A stretch of DNA of 64,000 nt from Chryseobacterium oleae (GTDB taxonomy: Bacteria; Bacteroidota; Bacteroidia; Flavobacteriales; Weeksellaceae), in NCBI RefSeq assembly GCF_900115055.1, contig NZ_FOVD01000001.1, forward strand, positions 1,116,001 to 1,180,000. The letters run 5' to 3'. Below, piece by piece: positions 61,706 to 64,000 of this stretch. Both the position numbers and the translations under genes were made by a program. The first letter of the stretch is position 1. Each line of letters opens with the position of its first letter. The notes beneath the pieces are model-generated. The model had not been told where the DNA came from, ran no database searches, and was given only the letters and a program-made list of their open reading frames with translations.

Positions 61706-64000
61706 ATGAAAAAAAGACTGGCCGTTTTCTCCTTATGCATTGCCCAGATCATATATTCCCAGAATTATTCTCAGTATGTTAATCCTTTTATAGGAACCGG
61801 AGGCCACGGTCACACCTTTCCGGGAGCTATTGTTCCGTTCGGGATGGTACAGCTTTCACCAGATACCAGAATAGACGGTAGCTGGGACGGATGCAGCGGA
61901 TATCACTATTCGGATTCGGTGATCTATGGTTTTTCACATACGCATCTGAACGGAACCGGAGTTTCGGATTACGGAGATATCATGCTGATGCCTACGATGG
62001 GAAATTCAAGCTTAAATCCCAAAGATTACTCTTCTAAGTTTTCGCATAAAAATGAAAAAGCTTCGGCCGGATTTTATTCTGTTAAACTGGACAAAAACAA
62101 TATCGATGTCCGTCTGACCACCACCCAAAGAGTCGGCTATCATGAATATACTTTTAACAAGTCAGGAATAGCCAATATCGTTCTTGACCTCAACCACAGG
62201 GACAAATTACTGGAAGGTGAAGTGAAGATCATTGATGATAAAACCATCGAAGTTTTCAGGAGAAGCGAAGCCTGGGCTACCAACCAATATATTTACGCCA
62301 GGATTGAGTTTTCAAAACCGATGAAGATCTCTAAAAAAGAGGTTAACGGAAAAAACGAAGACAAGCTTTTCACAGGAACCAAGCTGGCTCTGGCTTTTTC
62401 ATCTGATGTTAAAAAAGGAGAAAAGATCAGCGTAAAAGTTTCCATTTCTCCAACAGGTTATGAGGGAACAGAGAAAAACATGCTGGCAGAAGGAAAATCC
62501 AATGATTTTGAAACGGTAAGAAAACAGGCCGAAACAGATTGGAACAAGGAACTTTCAAAAATTGAAGTTAAATCTGATGATAAGGATAAACTTTCTGTTT
62601 TTTACACCGCATTATACCACGTTTTCACCCAGCCGAACATCAATATGGATGTGGACGGAAGATACAGAGGCCGCGATAATAAGCTTTATACGACAAAAGG
62701 ATTTGACTATTATTCCGTATTCTCGCTTTGGGATACTTTCAGGGCTGCTCATCCGCTGATGACTCTGATCGACAGAAAAAGAACGGCAGATTTCGTCAAT
62801 ACTTTTATCAGACAGTATGAGCAGGGCGGAAAACTTCCGGTGTGGGAACTGGCTTCCAATGAAACGGAATGTATGATAGGCTACCACTCTGTTTCCGTGA
62901 TTGCAGATGCGATGGCGAAAGGAATTAAAGGGTTTGATTATGAAAAGGCATTTGAAGCCTCTAAAAACTCTGCCATGCTGGATATTTTCGGTTTAAATGC
63001 TTACAAACAGAACCATTATATCAGCATTGACGATGAACATGAAAGTGTTTCCAAAACGGTAGAATATGCCTACGACGACTGGTGTATCGCTCAAATGGCT
63101 AAGATTTTAGGCAAAAAAGAAGATTATCAGTATTTCATGAAACGTTCTCAGAACTGGAAAAACCTATATAACCCGAACAGCGGATTTATGCAGCCGAGAA
63201 AGAACGGAAACTGGTATGAACCTTTTGATGCAAGAGAAGTAAATAATAATTATACGGAAGGAAACGCATGGCATTATTCCTATTCTGTACAGCAGGATAT
63301 TCCCGGACTGATTGCCGCTCATGGCGGAAAGGAAAAATTTGAACAGTTTATTGATGCTATTTTCGAAGCACCGGATAAAACAACCGGCAGAGAGCAGGTA
63401 GATATTACGGGTCTGATGGGACAATATGCTCAGGGAAATGAGCCGAGCCATCACATCGCCTATCTGTACAATTATGTAGGGAAACCGGAAAAGACAGATG
63501 CCAAGATCAAATATATACTTGACAACTTCTATAAAAATACACCGGACGGGCTTATCGGAAATGAAGACTGCGGGCAGATGAGCGCATGGTACATTCTGAG
63601 CTCGATGGGAATTTATTCCGTGACTCCCGGGCTTCCGGAGTGGCAGACAACGACACCGTATTTTGATGAGGTTAAAATTCATATGGAAGACGGCACCACA
63701 AAAGTTATTACAAAAAATACCAGCAGATCTGAGCTTCAAAAATTAGGATTTGAAAATAGCCAACCGGCAAAAGATTTCAAATATACACAACTGACGGCAT
63801 CACCAGTGATCGCCTCCGACAGGATCTTCGATTTCTCAGCCAAAGTACAGATCACTCCACTGAATCCGGGTGATAAAGTCTATTATATGACCATGAATTC
63901 AGATGATGCGAATGTAAGAAAGACCTTTTCAGCGTATAAAGGCCCTTTCACCATCAGTAAAACGACTCAGGTGCATGCCTATTCAGAGAGAAATGGCGAA
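61706..64000 (+). CDS. GH92 alpha-mannosidase, truncated by the window end
   Basis: The frame runs to the end of the window (765 codons, no stop). It has a signal peptide (cleavage near IYSQ). The GH92 opening VNPFIGTGGHGHTFPGAIVP, the SWDGCSGYHYSDS loop, GFSHTHLNGTG and the catalytic region GQYAQGNEPSHH are visible. The acid Glu is in GNEPSHH, and a following NEDCGQMSAWY segment carries a catalytic-base-type Asp. The enzyme is Ca-dependent and removes mannose from N-glycans or mannan. The last ~60 residues look like a chitobiase C-terminal (CHB_HEX_C/Fn3-like) domain. It lies divergent to the TonB-type receptor. Confidence 0.93.
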   Translation, partial: MKKRLAVFSLCIAQIIYSQNYSQYVNPFIGTGGHGHTFPGAIVPFGMVQLSPDTRIDGSWDGCSGYHYSDSVIYGFSHTHLNGTGVSDYGDIMLMPTMGNSSLNPKDYSSKFSHKNEKASAGFYSVKLDKNNIDVRLTTTQRVGYHEYTFNKSGIANIVLDLNHRDKLLEGEVKIIDDKTIEVFRRSEAWATNQYIYARIEFSKPMKISKKEVNGKNEDKLFTGTKLALAFSSDVKKGEKISVKVSISPTGYEGTEKNMLAEGKSNDFETVRKQAETDWNKELSKIEVKSDDKDKLSVFYTALYHVFTQPNINMDVDGRYRGRDNKLYTTKGFDYYSVFSLWDTFRAAHPLMTLIDRKRTADFVNTFIRQYEQGGKLPVWELASNETECMIGYHSVSVIADAMAKGIKGFDYEKAFEASKNSAMLDIFGLNAYKQNHYISIDDEHESVSKTVEYAYDDWCIAQMAKILGKKEDYQYFMKRSQNWKNLYNPNSGFMQPRKNGNWYEPFDAREVNNNYTEGNAWHYSYSVQQDIPGLIAAHGGKEKFEQFIDAIFEAPDKTTGREQVDITGLMGQYAQGNEPSHHIAYLYNYVGKPEKTDAKIKYILDNFYKNTPDGLIGNEDCGQMSAWYILSSMGIYSVTPGLPEWQTTTPYFDEVKIHMEDGTTKVITKNTSRSELQKLGFENSQPAKDFKYTQLTASPVIASDRIFDFSAKVQITPLNPGDKVYYMTMNSDDANVRKTFSAYKGPFTISKTTQVHAYSERNGE

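Noticed and set aside
63164..63739. 191-codon frame on the minus strand within the GH92 gene
   Set aside because: It lies opposite the catalytic region of GH92 and has no domain or start context.

Overview
The window looks like a chromosomal segment of a Chryseobacterium-type flavobacterium (Bacteroidota, Weeksellaceae). The DNA is AT-rich. There are type IX secretion C-terminal sorting domains and many lipoproteins with acidic residues after the lipid cysteine. Promoters fit the Bacteroidota TTTG / TAnnTTTG pattern, and there is a PafA-type alkaline phosphatase, an outer-membrane beta-barrel TonB-type receptor and a GH92 mannosidase. I see no tRNA, rRNA, CRISPR array, prophage or intact insertion sequence. 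The taxon is inferred from gene content only.

Layout. 1-12.4 kb is accessory: a secreted protein, a short Cys-rich double-glycine-leader peptide, pafA, uncharacterised proteins, a VOC and a GNAT protein. It continues with a TetR/SDR pair that shares an 18-bp operator, a second double-glycine peptide followed by two membrane proteins, an alpha/beta hydrolase and an RDD protein. 12.5-25.2 kb is central metabolism and sensing: malate dehydrogenase, a bacteriophytochrome with its heme oxygenase, then a porin, DASS anion transporter and sdhCAB run, a cyclase-family hydrolase and a nucleoid-associated protein. 25.5-32.1 kb is the most notable part: two copies of a small-membrane-peptide plus helical-protein module, then a four-gene cholesterol-dependent-cytolysin-like (CDCL) cluster made of long toxin, lipoprotein, short toxin and long toxin.

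32.1-47.9 kb holds a thioredoxin-like protein, a zinc-ribbon/SH3 pair, a Lys/Ala-rich secreted repeat protein, a multi-pass acyltransferase-like protein, dnaK, ppk1-ppx, a large T9SS cargo protein, a barstar-domain protein and an NfeD/flotillin operon. 48-56.3 kb has another T9SS cargo and a tripartite RND efflux operon flanked by small Cys/Met-rich proteins, which suggests copper or silver export. 56.3-64 kb holds intergenic repeats, the remnant of an ABC-F ATPase, nfu-mrp, a TonB-type receptor and the start of a GH92 mannosidase cut by the window end.

How the genes work together. The CDCL cluster resembles the two-component pore-forming toxins known from Bacteroidota, which kill related bacteria and whose producer is protected by a surface lipoprotein. 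Here two long components share an almost identical pore-forming core but carry unrelated C-terminal domains, and one short component is shared between them. The two transcription units appear to have the same promoter element. With the bacteriocin-like peptides and the barstar protein this suggests an arsenal for inter-bacterial competition. The porin, DASS, SDH and MDH genes suggest uptake and oxidation of C4-dicarboxylates. Intergenic DNA carries several dispersed repeat families, including a composite repeat present three times.
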